Shown piece after piece: positions 31,759 through 42,881 of a DNA stretch of 52,125 nt. The position numbers and the translations under genes were made by a program. A model generated the notes under the pieces. That model did not search any database. It saw nothing but the letters and a program-made list of their open reading frames with translations, and was not told the DNA's origin. The stretch lies in IMG/VR virus record IMGVR_UViG_3300025642_000006, positions 1-52,125 of that record; one strand, written 5' to 3'. This DNA is from a virus. The first letter of the stretch is position 1. The number at the start of each line of letters is the position of its first letter.

Positions 31759-34700
31759 ATGGCTGAGTCTTTGTATAGCGTAAATAAGCGCATCGAAGAA
31801 TACGATCCTTCCTTGTTAAGCCTTGGAGAAAGGCTTGCGCTAAACGATCCACAACTACGTCAAAGCGTTCAGGATACTGCTACTAGACAACAAGAGAAGC
31901 AGCAATACGAAGCCAAGAAGGATCAGTTCAGGGTAAAGGCTACGGGCGCATTCGATCCTCCAGAACCCACTACAGGGGATGTTATAGGCGATGTATTATC
32001 CGACTATAAAGACGGATTGGACTATGTACTAGGCAGTCCTACTAGAGACACCATTAAGGGTGCGCTAACTCTCTTTGGCGGTGATATAGACCGCAACAAG
32101 CCTATTGAAGAGTGGACCACACGCGATTACATGATTCAGGACATGGACGACCAGAATGCTCGTGCTAATGAATGGGCGCAGGGCAGTCGTAAACTAATCA
32201 TGGATGAATATGGTACAGGCGCAGGCGTAGCATGGGGTACTACGATGGCTGGATACCAGACAGCCGCCGCCATTGTAGGCACAATCTATGGTTCTAAAGC
32301 AATTCCTACAGGCGCAGCATTTACAGCACTTGGAGCAACAGGAAAGACTGGTGCAGCTTTAGCGAACATGACGCGAATTGGCGCATACAAGTTTGTTACT
32401 ACTCCGGGAACGATGGAAGAACGTGCTACGCAAGCGGCAAGATACGTCCTGTATGCTTTAACTCCATTTCTAAGCGGTCCGGCAGCTGGAAAGATCGCAG
32501 AACTAATCGGGTCTACAGCAAAGCAAGCCGATTATATGGCTAAGTTTATAGACTTTTTCGATAATACTGCTATTTCAGCAGGATTAGGTTTATATAGCGA
32601 AGTCGAATCTCAGGCGAAGCAAACAGCGCAGCAAGACGGCAAGCAATGGGAAAACCTCTCCACTGTGGAGAAGTTTTACTATAGGCTAGAAAAGATTACT
32701 CCAATTGCTCTTACAGACCTTATTTTCTCCTTATCCACAAAGGCGCAAAAACCACTATCACAAATTAAGGCCGAACTATCAGCCGATCCTGTTGGTGCGG
32801 AGTTAATCAAAGGCATAGACCTTAGCAAAGGTTCAGAGAAGCAGTTCCTTAAAGTCTTTCGTGGGGACTATGATTCCAAATCAGAAGTAGAATCCAAGAA
32901 GATACTAGCAGAGAACTTGGTACAGAAAAGCGGCGACACACTCAAAGCCGACGCTATGAACATTACTGGTGTTCTATCAGGGATCAAAGAGCTAGACACT
33001 CCTGACAAGCTCAGAACAGCCCTTGTTACGCTTCGCAACCTTGGTTTATCACAGGGAACAGCGCAAGAAGCATTAACCAAGAATGGCGATACACCTAGAG
33101 AAGGTGGAATTACAGACCGTGAGCGGTTCGTCATTGGAACCTTAATGCCAGAACGCATGGAAGCATTCGACAAGGATATTGAGAATAACAAGCGAGCCAA
33201 GCAGGAATATGAGCAGGATGAGGTTCTTACCGCTAGTGTGATGAAAGACCTAACGGCTGGTGGCACGATAGGCATGGAGAATGGACTATCCACACCAGAA
33301 GTAATGGCGAACATTGGCAAGCGAACAGGCGAAACTCCATCCGAAACATTGGCTAGGTCCAGCAAGTCTTTAGAGAGTGTAGCTCAAAGGGTATTAGAGA
33401 ACCGTCTGCTAGCGGCAAAACAAAATGGAATTGTATATACTTCTCAAGAAGCAGCGAAGGATATTGAAGTACTATTTAAAGAACTGGGATATGATGATGC
33501 CGATATTAAGGCATGGAAGAAAGACCCCGGCGACTTATTTAAAGTTGAAGCAGAACCAGCAAAGAGCATTTTCGATCAGCGCATAGCAGAAGCACAGGGA
33601 AAGGCCGAGTGGGGAAAATACGAGCAAGTCTTGCAGCAGAAGATTCTAGCCATTGAGGATATGGGCGAGAACGCTGACATGAAGGTTGCCATAGACGAGA
33701 CTAGGGACGACCTCTATCCTAGTGCTACAGAGGCCGAGAGAGCATCATTAGACCAATGGCACAAAGACGCTCAACGCATGGTACCTGTACAGGGTAAAGA
33801 AGGAATCGAACAGCGAGCCGTTAGGCTTAGTGATGAGCAAAAAGACTTCAATACCAAGGCGGATCAGGCATTTGACGAAGCGTGGGGAAATCTGGTCAGC
33901 AAGGGTGCGGCAGAAAAAGCAACGATGGGCGAAGTTGCCGACGAAGTCATTGAACGTATGGGAAGTAAATACGATCCTAGCGTAGTCCAACAGTGGCGCA
34001 ATGCTAACGTCCCTGTAGAAGGCCAGCAATCAGGATATGACAAGCGTATCCAGTCTGGTGAAAGAACGCAGAACATCCAGCAAGCCTATACGAAGTCTAT
34101 TCAAGATGGAACAATCCCGCTTACACGCGACGAGCGAATCAGTTTCATTGCAGACAAACTAGGCATTTCAAAGCAAGAAGCTACGCAAGCAGTATCAGAA
34201 TCAGAGCCTAAGCCGGAAGTGATTACGCCTAAAGAAGCGGACTATGCTAAGACATATACAGCAGAGCAGGCAAAGAATGCAGCAACAGCTAGAGCATTAG
34301 AACTATATTCAGAGCATATTAACGGAGCATTCAAGGATGAATCCGGTCCTAATCGAACAGATATTCTAGCGTCTATCATTGCAGAAGAGATGAAGGCTAA
34401 TCATCCTAATTTCAGCAAAGCAGACATAAAGGCCGCTATTACTGAAAAGATGCCGTGGAAGAGTTTTAAGCAATCTCCCGAGATGAAGCTATTGAAGATA
34501 ATGGAACAGAAGGAAGTTGCGCTAGAAGACGCAGAACGTAACGCAGCAACAGCGGAAGCCAAGGCTAAGGCTACTCAGGACAAGGCGGACTTTGAACTGG
34601 CAAGAGAATCACAGCGAATTATCTATTCAAAGCAGGCCACAAAAGAAGCTATTGCAATGGCCAATGAGAGATGGCCGTCCGCCTTCAACAATACAAAGAG

Positions 34701-37700
34701 AGCTGCCGCACTAGAGTATCTTGGCAAGATGTCGGAAGATTATGGGGCGAAACTTACTCCAAACAAAGAGGTTTTAGATAGTGCGTTTGCTGAAAAGAAA
34801 CTAACAGCCGCAGAAAAGGCCGATGCAGAGAATCGGGCCAATCAATTATATCAGAAGGCAGAAGAAACGTATGGACTTGCTAAGAAGGCTATGGAGGGTC
34901 AGGAAGATGCAGACAATCCAATAGCTATTGCAAGGAACGCAGTTATCGCAGCAAACAGGATAGATTATCCAAAAGGCAAGAAGGCCGATCTCATTGACTA
35001 TATTCGGGCCAAGAGCATAGACGAGATGTATAAGGCCGGAGATAATGTCATAGAAGCCGATTTTGGAGCAGCAGGAGGCGTTAAGCCATCCGAACCGGGT
35101 CTTAGGGTGGTTGGAGAACCCGACGCCGCACAGACGCTTAAAACGACTCCTAGCCCCACTACGGCAAAGGTAGATGCGAATGATAAAGCAAAGGTAGATG
35201 CGGCGGCAGCTAAGATAGCAGAAGAAGCAAAGACTTTGCCTAATGGTGGCACTTTGGCAGAGCTACGGGATAGACTCAAGAAGGCTGGAAGAACGAATGG
35301 CGAAAGCATAGGGGAAGCCAAAACGATTCAGGATAATGCAAGGAAGTCTCAGATAGATAAGGCGAAGGCCAACATTGATCCAGCATCTAAGCCTACTACA
35401 GCAATATGGAGAACTGGCAAGGGATATGGATATGAAGTAACCATTAAGTCGATTGAAAACGGAGTGGCTACGCTAGACAATGGCGCAAAGGTCAATGTAA
35501 GTGAGTTGTATAATAAGACACACGCGAATAGATCAATACCCAAATCTACAACCGGAATAGATAAGGATTTGATCGTAACTGGTAAGATTGAATACGCCCT
35601 TGACGTACTAGCCGATAAGATTGCAACATCCAAGAATCAGGGCGAAGCAGAAAAGGCCATCCTACGAAACGACGTTTTAGGCAAGATTGTTTATGGTAAG
35701 GCATACGATCTAAAGGTCGAGTTGTTGAAGCAGGAATTAAACGACTTCCTGAAAAACGATAAAGCAATTACAGACCCAAATAGAAACTCTATTGATTCCT
35801 ACAATAAGAACGACAATGCCGAGAGAGCAGAACTATCTAGGGCCATAGATCAGGTATTTGCTAATAAATTAACTGATCTTGCAAGAAAACGTCTTCCGTT
35901 GGAGGCAGAAGTAAGCACGCGCGAAACGATTCTATATTCTATATTTGGCAAAAGCTATATGCCCAGAAATGGCGACGAATTTAGCGAAAACCGCTCTCGT
36001 GAGTGGTATAATAAAAGAACCTTTGGTGGAAGCATGGGAACTAGGGTCGATACCGATCCGTCTTTAGCTCAAGCTCCAAAAATAGTCGAAGATGTTCAGA
36101 AAGAACTCATCCGGTTAATGAAGGGCGATAAAAACCTAATAGCCTTATTAAATACGTCCAAAAACGAAAAAGAGTTTATTGCTTCTGTAAATGAATATGT
36201 TGAGAAGAATCAAGTGGCACCCGGAGCGAAGGAAGCTAAGAACAAGGATGCGGTAGCACTAAAAGCATCAGTACAAAGCGCAGCGAAATTTCTAGAGGAG
36301 GTCGGCTCTGACAGGTTTCTTGAGATATTGATTGCTGCAAGAGATAATTATAATGCCAAGGGAGAGGTAGGCAAAGGCGACATTACTGCATCAGGTCTTA
36401 AAGAGCTTATTGGAGATAATCCTTTAGGCGTCAAGATTACCAATGCCCCAGAGAGTGCAGACAAAGACACCCTAGCATCCTATAGCAAAGACGGAATAGT
36501 CATCTACGCTGACCGCATGACTAGTCTAGCTCAAGCATGGCGTATCATGCTAGATGAAGTGAAGCATCGCGGGGTAGAGATATTGGGACGTGAAGGAAAG
36601 GGAAGCTGGCTCGATCGGATTATGAGCGGCTATGGCAAAGAACGGTGGACCGGGAAGCTGGAAGAAACGCTTCGTAAATACACCGACTGGGATGGTAAGC
36701 AGGATGCCAAAGAATATTTTGAGACTCTAAAAGAAGACAAGGGGCGGGTATTCGAGGAAATGGTAGTACATGCCAAGACGGAAATGCCTACAGCCTACCG
36801 TAAGATTATGTCCGACCTAAAACTTAGGGCAAGCAAGTTATTCCCCGGAGTGAAACTATCGGACAAAGACCTTCAAGCGCAGCTATGGAAAGCATTAGAA
36901 GCAGGCGTAAAGGATGAGGCATTTGAAGCAGCAGAAGGCATTCGTAGCGAAAAGGGGGCGTATGAGAAGAAGGAGCGTATCTTTGAAACAGCTACAACCA
37001 AATTTGGCAGCGTAAGCAAGGCCATTGAAGCCCGTGATGCAGCAGGCTACAAAGGTACTTGGATGAAGTTCGTAGCAGAGAATGCGCCAGCTAGGAATGC
37101 TCCTACTACCGAACAGCAAGGAAACCGCCTGTCGGACGTACTATTTAAAGACGTTATGACTCATAAACCACTAGCCGATTCAACGATTGACTCTATTCCG
37201 GGTCTACGTCAGGCAAGAGATGTTTTACATAGAGCTACAGGCGCAGGCGAAACACTTCCATCAGCCTTATCCCGAATGGGCAAGAAGATTAGCCAACGTG
37301 CAGCAGAAGACTTTAGCGCAGTAATTGGCGAGAACGCGCGTATTTATATGGGAGTGCAGAAGGTAAAGAACTCGAACCGTAAGTTGACCAAAAGCATAGG
37401 CTTGGACCGTATGGACAAGAATCTAGGCAAGGATGCGTCAGGACAGGTCATTAGAGGCACCAAGGCGATGAGATTGACGCTATCAGCCTATTCTCGCATG
37501 GGAAGGCTTAGCGAGGTCGTTAGAGCCTATCAGAACGCTTCTGGAGGCATAGACGCAAAAACCAAGGCAGCTAATGATGCTATAGCCAAGATTTCTACTC
37601 AAGAGGGAATCTCGGAAGCCCAATTAAAGAAGACTGTATATGCCTTCATGGGCAAGAAGGATACCGTAGATGGAAAGAGCGTCCTTCGCTATGACACCAA

Positions 37701-39354
37701 CCTAGCTCGTGAGTTTACCACCGATGAAGTAGGATCACTTAGAACCTATAAACTTCGTGCAACAGATGTATTACGCATAGCCAATGGAACCACCGCAGCA
37801 GAAAGACAGTGGTTGGATCGTGAATATGGCGGGATTACTAAACTATTGGGACCACAGTTAGAGGCATCCTACAATGCGCAGAATGAAGGCAAGAAACTAG
37901 AGATGATCGGTGGTTTCTATGCCACACTGTTAAGGGACTTTAAACCAAATACGCCTGAACAACGTATGGAGCGGCAACAGAACCCTCAATTTATATCCGA
38001 AGACTACAGAGAAGGCATTATTGCGCTCGATGTTGACAATACTCCTGCTACAAAGGCTAGGACGTTTAGTGATGCTCCGATCAAATGGATTGGCGCAGAT
38101 CGTATGTTAGAGAAGCATATTGCAGATGTAGCTAAGTACGTTAGCGGTAATCAGACGTGGAACGCATGGAAAGCCGGACTTCAAGACAACAAGAATGATA
38201 TAATCAAACGCTTTGGGGAATCCTACTACAGGAATATAATTTCAAATATAGAGAAGCAAGAAGGGGTTATTGATACCAGAAACGAGCAGGGAGAGCGTTT
38301 CGCAAACTGGGCACTAGGACGATTTACAAAGGTTATCTTGCAGAATCCGGTTACATGGGCAAAGCAAGTAGCTTCATTCCCAAGTTTTGCCGTTCCATTC
38401 GATTTCAAAGCATTAGGTTATGCGACTGCAAATCGAGCGACTGGTGAAGGTCGATCAATCATTAGAAAGATTCGAGAACAGTCACATACAGCACAGTGGA
38501 GATTAGAGAACGTCCGTGTAGAAACTGACTATTTGGGCGGATCTTCACAGTGGAGAGAAAAGTATAAAGCGTCAACAAAGTCTAAGTCATTGCTTGGGAA
38601 TATAGCCATGACTGGCAAGCTATCAGATATGGTTAGCAAGGTTACAGGTCGTGTAGACGCATGGACTATCAATGGTGGAATGCTTGCATCTTATGATTAT
38701 GTAAGGCGTACTACTAGTTTAAGGGGCGATGCCTTAATCAAAGAGGCTGCAAAGCAGTTTGATATAGCGCTAAATACTACTCAGGTAAGCGGAGAAATTG
38801 CATTCATGTCGCCATTGCGCTTATCCAGAGGCCCAATAGCCAGAACCTTCTCTTTCATGTCAGGAGCGACCTCAGCGGCATGGAATCATACGGCAACAGA
38901 TTTTCATAATTGGAGCAATAATAAAAGTGCAGCCAATACCGGACAGCTTATGAAGTCATTAACCGCAATTACAATGCAAGTAGCCATAGTAACGGCGATT
39001 AGCTATCAGATGAAGAAGCTCACATCAGATAACGATGAAGATGCAACAGATATTGCGTATAATGCGGCAAACAATGCTATAGCCATGACTCCTGCCGGTG
39101 GAGTTACTGGACCGGCTCTATTGTCGGCACTGGCTAAATATCTTGGCGATAATGCGCGAGCTTCTAAGCTGTCCTTTAGAGGCCGTGAAATGCCTCATCA
39201 AAAGCCATTCTCTCTGTTTAGGGACGCATTCGATGCAATACAGTCAGGGGATTCAGCAAAGGGTGCAAAGGCGATGCAGAAGCTGGCAGACTTCTTGTTA
39301 GGTCTCAATACGGAATACCCAACAAAGATATTACAAACCGCAAACGAGAATTGA
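31759..39354 (+). CDS. Giant internal virion/ejection protein, polyvalent type, 2531 aa
   Basis: Largest gene. RBS GGAG. N-terminal hydrophobic helices (YQTAAAIVGTIYGSKAIP; YVLYALTPFLSGPAAGKIAE), long Ala/Glu/Lys coiled segments rich in EA and AK, then a zincin-like motif region AWRIMLDEVKHRGVEILG where the first His of HExxH is Asp, so a peptidase site would be damaged. The C-terminal ~450 residues (RFTKVILQNPVTWAKQVASF ... PLRLSRGPIARTFSFMSG) match the membrane-associated end of other giant phage polyvalent proteins. No T7-like RNA polymerase motif was found. Probably ejected to build the DNA translocation path. Carries two copies of the CTCTCCAC-N-GTGGAGAG site at 32656 and 38541. Confidence 0.75.
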   Translation: MAESLYSVNKRIEEYDPSLLSLGERLALNDPQLRQSVQDTATRQQEKQQYEAKKDQFRVKATGAFDPPEPTTGDVIGDVLSDYKDGLDYVLGSPTRDTIKGALTLFGGDIDRNKPIEEWTTRDYMIQDMDDQNARANEWAQGSRKLIMDEYGTGAGVAWGTTMAGYQTAAAIVGTIYGSKAIPTGAAFTALGATGKTGAALANMTRIGAYKFVTTPGTMEERATQAARYVLYALTPFLSGPAAGKIAELIGSTAKQADYMAKFIDFFDNTAISAGLGLYSEVESQAKQTAQQDGKQWENLSTVEKFYYRLEKITPIALTDLIFSLSTKAQKPLSQIKAELSADPVGAELIKGIDLSKGSEKQFLKVFRGDYDSKSEVESKKILAENLVQKSGDTLKADAMNITGVLSGIKELDTPDKLRTALVTLRNLGLSQGTAQEALTKNGDTPREGGITDRERFVIGTLMPERMEAFDKDIENNKRAKQEYEQDEVLTASVMKDLTAGGTIGMENGLSTPEVMANIGKRTGETPSETLARSSKSLESVAQRVLENRLLAAKQNGIVYTSQEAAKDIEVLFKELGYDDADIKAWKKDPGDLFKVEAEPAKSIFDQRIAEAQGKAEWGKYEQVLQQKILAIEDMGENADMKVAIDETRDDLYPSATEAERASLDQWHKDAQRMVPVQGKEGIEQRAVRLSDEQKDFNTKADQAFDEAWGNLVSKGAAEKATMGEVADEVIERMGSKYDPSVVQQWRNANVPVEGQQSGYDKRIQSGERTQNIQQAYTKSIQDGTIPLTRDERISFIADKLGISKQEATQAVSESEPKPEVITPKEADYAKTYTAEQAKNAATARALELYSEHINGAFKDESGPNRTDILASIIAEEMKANHPNFSKADIKAAITEKMPWKSFKQSPEMKLLKIMEQKEVALEDAERNAATAEAKAKATQDKADFELARESQRIIYSKQATKEAIAMANERWPSAFNNTKRAAALEYLGKMSEDYGAKLTPNKEVLDSAFAEKKLTAAEKADAENRANQLYQKAEETYGLAKKAMEGQEDADNPIAIARNAVIAANRIDYPKGKKADLIDYIRAKSIDEMYKAGDNVIEADFGAAGGVKPSEPGLRVVGEPDAAQTLKTTPSPTTAKVDANDKAKVDAAAAKIAEEAKTLPNGGTLAELRDRLKKAGRTNGESIGEAKTIQDNARKSQIDKAKANIDPASKPTTAIWRTGKGYGYEVTIKSIENGVATLDNGAKVNVSELYNKTHANRSIPKSTTGIDKDLIVTGKIEYALDVLADKIATSKNQGEAEKAILRNDVLGKIVYGKAYDLKVELLKQELNDFLKNDKAITDPNRNSIDSYNKNDNAERAELSRAIDQVFANKLTDLARKRLPLEAEVSTRETILYSIFGKSYMPRNGDEFSENRSREWYNKRTFGGSMGTRVDTDPSLAQAPKIVEDVQKELIRLMKGDKNLIALLNTSKNEKEFIASVNEYVEKNQVAPGAKEAKNKDAVALKASVQSAAKFLEEVGSDRFLEILIAARDNYNAKGEVGKGDITASGLKELIGDNPLGVKITNAPESADKDTLASYSKDGIVIYADRMTSLAQAWRIMLDEVKHRGVEILGREGKGSWLDRIMSGYGKERWTGKLEETLRKYTDWDGKQDAKEYFETLKEDKGRVFEEMVVHAKTEMPTAYRKIMSDLKLRASKLFPGVKLSDKDLQAQLWKALEAGVKDEAFEAAEGIRSEKGAYEKKERIFETATTKFGSVSKAIEARDAAGYKGTWMKFVAENAPARNAPTTEQQGNRLSDVLFKDVMTHKPLADSTIDSIPGLRQARDVLHRATGAGETLPSALSRMGKKISQRAAEDFSAVIGENARIYMGVQKVKNSNRKLTKSIGLDRMDKNLGKDASGQVIRGTKAMRLTLSAYSRMGRLSEVVRAYQNASGGIDAKTKAANDAIAKISTQEGISEAQLKKTVYAFMGKKDTVDGKSVLRYDTNLAREFTTDEVGSLRTYKLRATDVLRIANGTTAAERQWLDREYGGITKLLGPQLEASYNAQNEGKKLEMIGGFYATLLRDFKPNTPEQRMERQQNPQFISEDYREGIIALDVDNTPATKARTFSDAPIKWIGADRMLEKHIADVAKYVSGNQTWNAWKAGLQDNKNDIIKRFGESYYRNIISNIEKQEGVIDTRNEQGERFANWALGRFTKVILQNPVTWAKQVASFPSFAVPFDFKALGYATANRATGEGRSIIRKIREQSHTAQWRLENVRVETDYLGGSSQWREKYKASTKSKSLLGNIAMTGKLSDMVSKVTGRVDAWTINGGMLASYDYVRRTTSLRGDALIKEAAKQFDIALNTTQVSGEIAFMSPLRLSRGPIARTFSFMSGATSAAWNHTATDFHNWSNNKSAANTGQLMKSLTAITMQVAIVTAISYQMKKLTSDNDEDATDIAYNAANNAIAMTPAGGVTGPALLSALAKYLGDNARASKLSFRGREMPHQKPFSLFRDAFDAIQSGDSAKGAKAMQKLADFLLGLNTEYPTKILQTANEN

Positions 39355-39386
39355 CAGCCATATACATAGTTGTTAAAGGGGATTTT

Positions 39387-42300
39387 ATGAGGAAGATAAT
39401 CAGCATAGCACTCTTTCTGATACTTGGAGCAATGGCACAGGGCTTTGTACCAAGCACCAGCACGGGAACATTCAGCCCAAGTACATCAGTAGGAGATTGG
39501 GATGCCTTTGCATGGGATTGGTCAGGTTATGACGACCAGCAAATAGAGGCAACCTTCGTTGCCGCATACACCTCAACAGGCCAGGTGACCTTTCGGCTGT
39601 CATATCCACTTCGCGGAGAGTGGTACCTTACCGTTAACAATAGTATCCTGAGTGCCGCATCCTTAAATAGCTTCCTTTCAGTAATGAACGTAGCTAGAAC
39701 AAACATACCTCCAGTAAAGAACTACTATGCAGAGTTTCTATATACCGAAGATGGAGAGACTAGAACCCTAGCAAAGGGACGTGTTAACGTATCATGGAGC
39801 TTATATCAGGGTACCAATGAAGCATCCTTCGTTCCGGCAAGCATTACTTATTCAATTACCAATAGTTATACCATATTAGGCATATCGAACTATGTGGCAA
39901 AAGTCGGGGATGAAATGACCGGCAATCTGATTATGTCCAATAATGCTGCCATAGTCTTTCGCAATGGTGGCAGAATTGAAGGTATTGGATACAGCGGGGC
40001 AGGCACAACAAACGTAATTATTGATGCTGACGGAAACGTAGGTATTAAAACAACGTCTCTCACAAAGGAACTCACCGTAAATGGTGATGTAATCGCTAAT
40101 TCTTATTATGGAAATGCTGCAACTCTTACTAACTATACCGAATCAGATGCAATATTTGTGGAATCAGTGGCGGGTGGTATTACCACGAACGATACGGCAA
40201 ACTGGGATACAGCCTATGGGTGGGAAAATCATGCTACATCAGGATATGCAAGCGTAAGCTATGCTGACGGCCTCGCTAGCGGCCTTTCGGTAGTAGATGT
40301 GGCTATCTATGCGGCGGCAAGCAATGCGGCCTCTACAGGGGCTTTAAACGCTGTTGCGGCGACTGTTGGAGTGGCATCAAACACTCTTAATACTAGAATC
40401 GCTAGTTTGAGTAATGGGCTAATATCCGCGAATGCTCAAATTACCTCTACCTCAGGAACCGTTTATACACTAGGCATTCAACTAGCTGCAGCCAGTAATA
40501 AGGCTAATACGGCCTATGGATGGGGAAATCCTGCCACGAATACCTATACTGCAAAGTCCTATGTAGACGGAATATCAAACGGATTGCACACTATAGACCT
40601 ATCTCTACAGTCACAAATAAACACCCTGTCAGGCACCGGAGATGTAGCGGAACTAGATAGTAGAATATATATTCTTGAGGGACGCACTTCTACCTATAAC
40701 AAAGCCTCTACAGATGCTATCGCCGCTACGAACTGGATTGGAACCAATAGCGCAAGAATTACAACTATTGAAGTATTAGGATCGAATACAGCATCTTCCC
40801 TTACTGCGTATAAGACCATTGCGCTAACCAACAACCAAACAAACATCACGCTAAAGGGAACCTTTGTTGGGAATGGTGCTGGATTAACCAATATCCCATT
40901 TGCGTCAGCAACAAATGTTGCAACGTGGTCTACCTTCCCTGCTACTGCTAATATAAATGCAGGAGAAAACCACCTTACGAATGTAGACAGTATAGCAGCA
41001 TCCGGCCTTATTACCGCTAGCTCTATGCATATATCTACCGCTACCATTGAGGAGTTCAGCGGAGATGACATAAACTTTAATGGCGGTGTTCTATATGATC
41101 TTATCGTAAGCAATGCTACTTACTATGGGAATGGCGCAGGGATTACCAACATACCCATTCAGACATCCGTTAGTGTGGGATACGGGTTAGAAGGTACTGG
41201 ATCAACAGGTGACCTTCTTAGGATAGATAGTGATGCCGTAGTAACGAACGAGCTAGACCCTGTGTTTAGCACATGGATCGGCACAAATACATACGTTCAG
41301 TCTGAAACGGACCCCTATGCGTTATACCTTAATGGAACGAAATCCATGACAGGAAACATTCTTCTTGGAACCAATTATGGCGCAGCTCCATCAGTAGCCT
41401 TTTCAAGAGGAGCGGGAGTATTGGCAAGAGATTATCTAAGTTCTACGGGAAGTGTTCTTCGATATAATGGCGTAGCAATCGTTAGCAATGGTGGAATAGT
41501 AGTGCCACTCGTTGGAGATGTAACCGGAACGAGTGCATCAAATGTACTTGGGTATTCTGTGGTAAAATTGAGCAATGTTGATGTGGATAGCCTTTCGTCG
41601 GAGTTCATGCGCTCAGGCTCTATCAATAGATTCGATAAGTTGTTAGTGGCAGATGAAGCAGCACTAGGTAGCGAGATCGTTAGCAATGGAACATTCGCTA
41701 GCGGAGAAGCATATTGGGCATTTAGTGGCGACGCCTACATTGCCGGCAGTCGTGCGCAAGTCGTAGATGGCCTTAGCGGAGTGATTGTATATACCAATTA
41801 TACCATAGTATCTAATGCTTACTACAAACTCAGCTTTGAAAAGGGTGGCACAAATGGAAGCCTCACGGCCTATCTTGGCACAGATAGTTATACTCCTAGC
41901 AGCAGTTCTTATGGAACTATGGTTAAATACTTTGAAAGTGATGGAGTTGGAAGTCAGCTAACCTTTGCTATTAGCGCAAATGCAGGAGTAACAGCATACC
42001 AATATGTAGATAGTGTTTCATTGAAGCGCGTAACAAACGGAGAGCTACGGGTAGTCGGGAATCTCTTTATTGATGGAAAACTACATGGAGATGGGAGTAG
42101 TCTGACTGGCATTTCGGTAGCAAATAGCATAACCAACAATCAAACCGGCGTCACCCTGAGCGGCACATTTGCGGGAACGCACACGGGCAGCGGTTCAGGT
42201 CTTACTTCTCTCCCGGCCTCTGTAGTCACTAACAACGCGCCAAGCGTCACCCTTGGTGGAACCTTTGCTGGCACTCATACCGGTAGCGGATCGGGGCTTA

Positions 42301-42869
42301 CGTCGGTTCCTTCCTTTGTAGTAACAAACGGCCAGACTAACGTCACGCTTGGCGGCAACTTCTCGGGGACATATACAGGAACTTATAATGGAGCCGTAGG
42401 AATATCAATGTACGGAAATGCGCTTCCGACAAACGACACCGCAGCTCAAAATTACGCGTTCTCCGATACTGCTCCGTTTATAAACTTAAACCCATTGTGC
42501 AAGCCAGTGTGGACTAATCGAACAATTGTCTTCACCAACAGTACTGACCCGGTCCTATTATTTACAAGCATTCCAATCGTTTCAGGAAATTCATATCGGG
42601 TGTCTGGAGTTGTTACTGGATCAACTCTTTATTTTAGCCAAATGAGCATTGGAGGAATAACAAACTATCTATCAGGAAATAATACGAATTACACCGGACT
42701 TTATGCAGCAATCAATACGAACTCTCTGCGCATGGTATTCTATATTGCTGCCGATCCTCTGGCATTTCCACCGGCTTATCTTACAAACCTATCGTTTTCG
42801 AGCTATTCATCGAATGACATAGGTCGTCTATGGAACGATCACGGAACCATGAAGTTGATGGGCTATTAA
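39387..42869 (+). CDS. Tail fibre/receptor-binding-like protein with Sec signal peptide, 1160 aa
   Basis: Start ATG at 39387, RBS AAAGGGG, not the longer frame. MRKIISIALFLILGAMA is a signal peptide cleaving at AMA|QG. Residues ~30-160 resemble a BppU-like baseplate N-domain (YAEFLYTEDGETRTLAKG). The shaft carries fibre motifs NWDTAYGWENHATSGY, FVGNGAGLTNIP, TNELDPVF and SGLTSLP. A CBM-like beta-sandwich is seen near SNGTFASGEAYWAFSGD. The C-terminus contains ~100 residues of another beta domain. A tail fibre beginning with an export signal is the oddity of this phage. Confidence 0.75.
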   Translation: MRKIISIALFLILGAMAQGFVPSTSTGTFSPSTSVGDWDAFAWDWSGYDDQQIEATFVAAYTSTGQVTFRLSYPLRGEWYLTVNNSILSAASLNSFLSVMNVARTNIPPVKNYYAEFLYTEDGETRTLAKGRVNVSWSLYQGTNEASFVPASITYSITNSYTILGISNYVAKVGDEMTGNLIMSNNAAIVFRNGGRIEGIGYSGAGTTNVIIDADGNVGIKTTSLTKELTVNGDVIANSYYGNAATLTNYTESDAIFVESVAGGITTNDTANWDTAYGWENHATSGYASVSYADGLASGLSVVDVAIYAAASNAASTGALNAVAATVGVASNTLNTRIASLSNGLISANAQITSTSGTVYTLGIQLAAASNKANTAYGWGNPATNTYTAKSYVDGISNGLHTIDLSLQSQINTLSGTGDVAELDSRIYILEGRTSTYNKASTDAIAATNWIGTNSARITTIEVLGSNTASSLTAYKTIALTNNQTNITLKGTFVGNGAGLTNIPFASATNVATWSTFPATANINAGENHLTNVDSIAASGLITASSMHISTATIEEFSGDDINFNGGVLYDLIVSNATYYGNGAGITNIPIQTSVSVGYGLEGTGSTGDLLRIDSDAVVTNELDPVFSTWIGTNTYVQSETDPYALYLNGTKSMTGNILLGTNYGAAPSVAFSRGAGVLARDYLSSTGSVLRYNGVAIVSNGGIVVPLVGDVTGTSASNVLGYSVVKLSNVDVDSLSSEFMRSGSINRFDKLLVADEAALGSEIVSNGTFASGEAYWAFSGDAYIAGSRAQVVDGLSGVIVYTNYTIVSNAYYKLSFEKGGTNGSLTAYLGTDSYTPSSSSYGTMVKYFESDGVGSQLTFAISANAGVTAYQYVDSVSLKRVTNGELRVVGNLFIDGKLHGDGSSLTGISVANSITNNQTGVTLSGTFAGTHTGSGSGLTSLPASVVTNNAPSVTLGGTFAGTHTGSGSGLTSVPSFVVTNGQTNVTLGGNFSGTYTGTYNGAVGISMYGNALPTNDTAAQNYAFSDTAPFINLNPLCKPVWTNRTIVFTNSTDPVLLFTSIPIVSGNSYRVSGVVTGSTLYFSQMSIGGITNYLSGNNTNYTGLYAAINTNSLRMVFYIAADPLAFPPAYLTNLSFSSYSSNDIGRLWNDHGTMKLMGY

Positions 42870-42881
42870 AGGAGATTTAAG

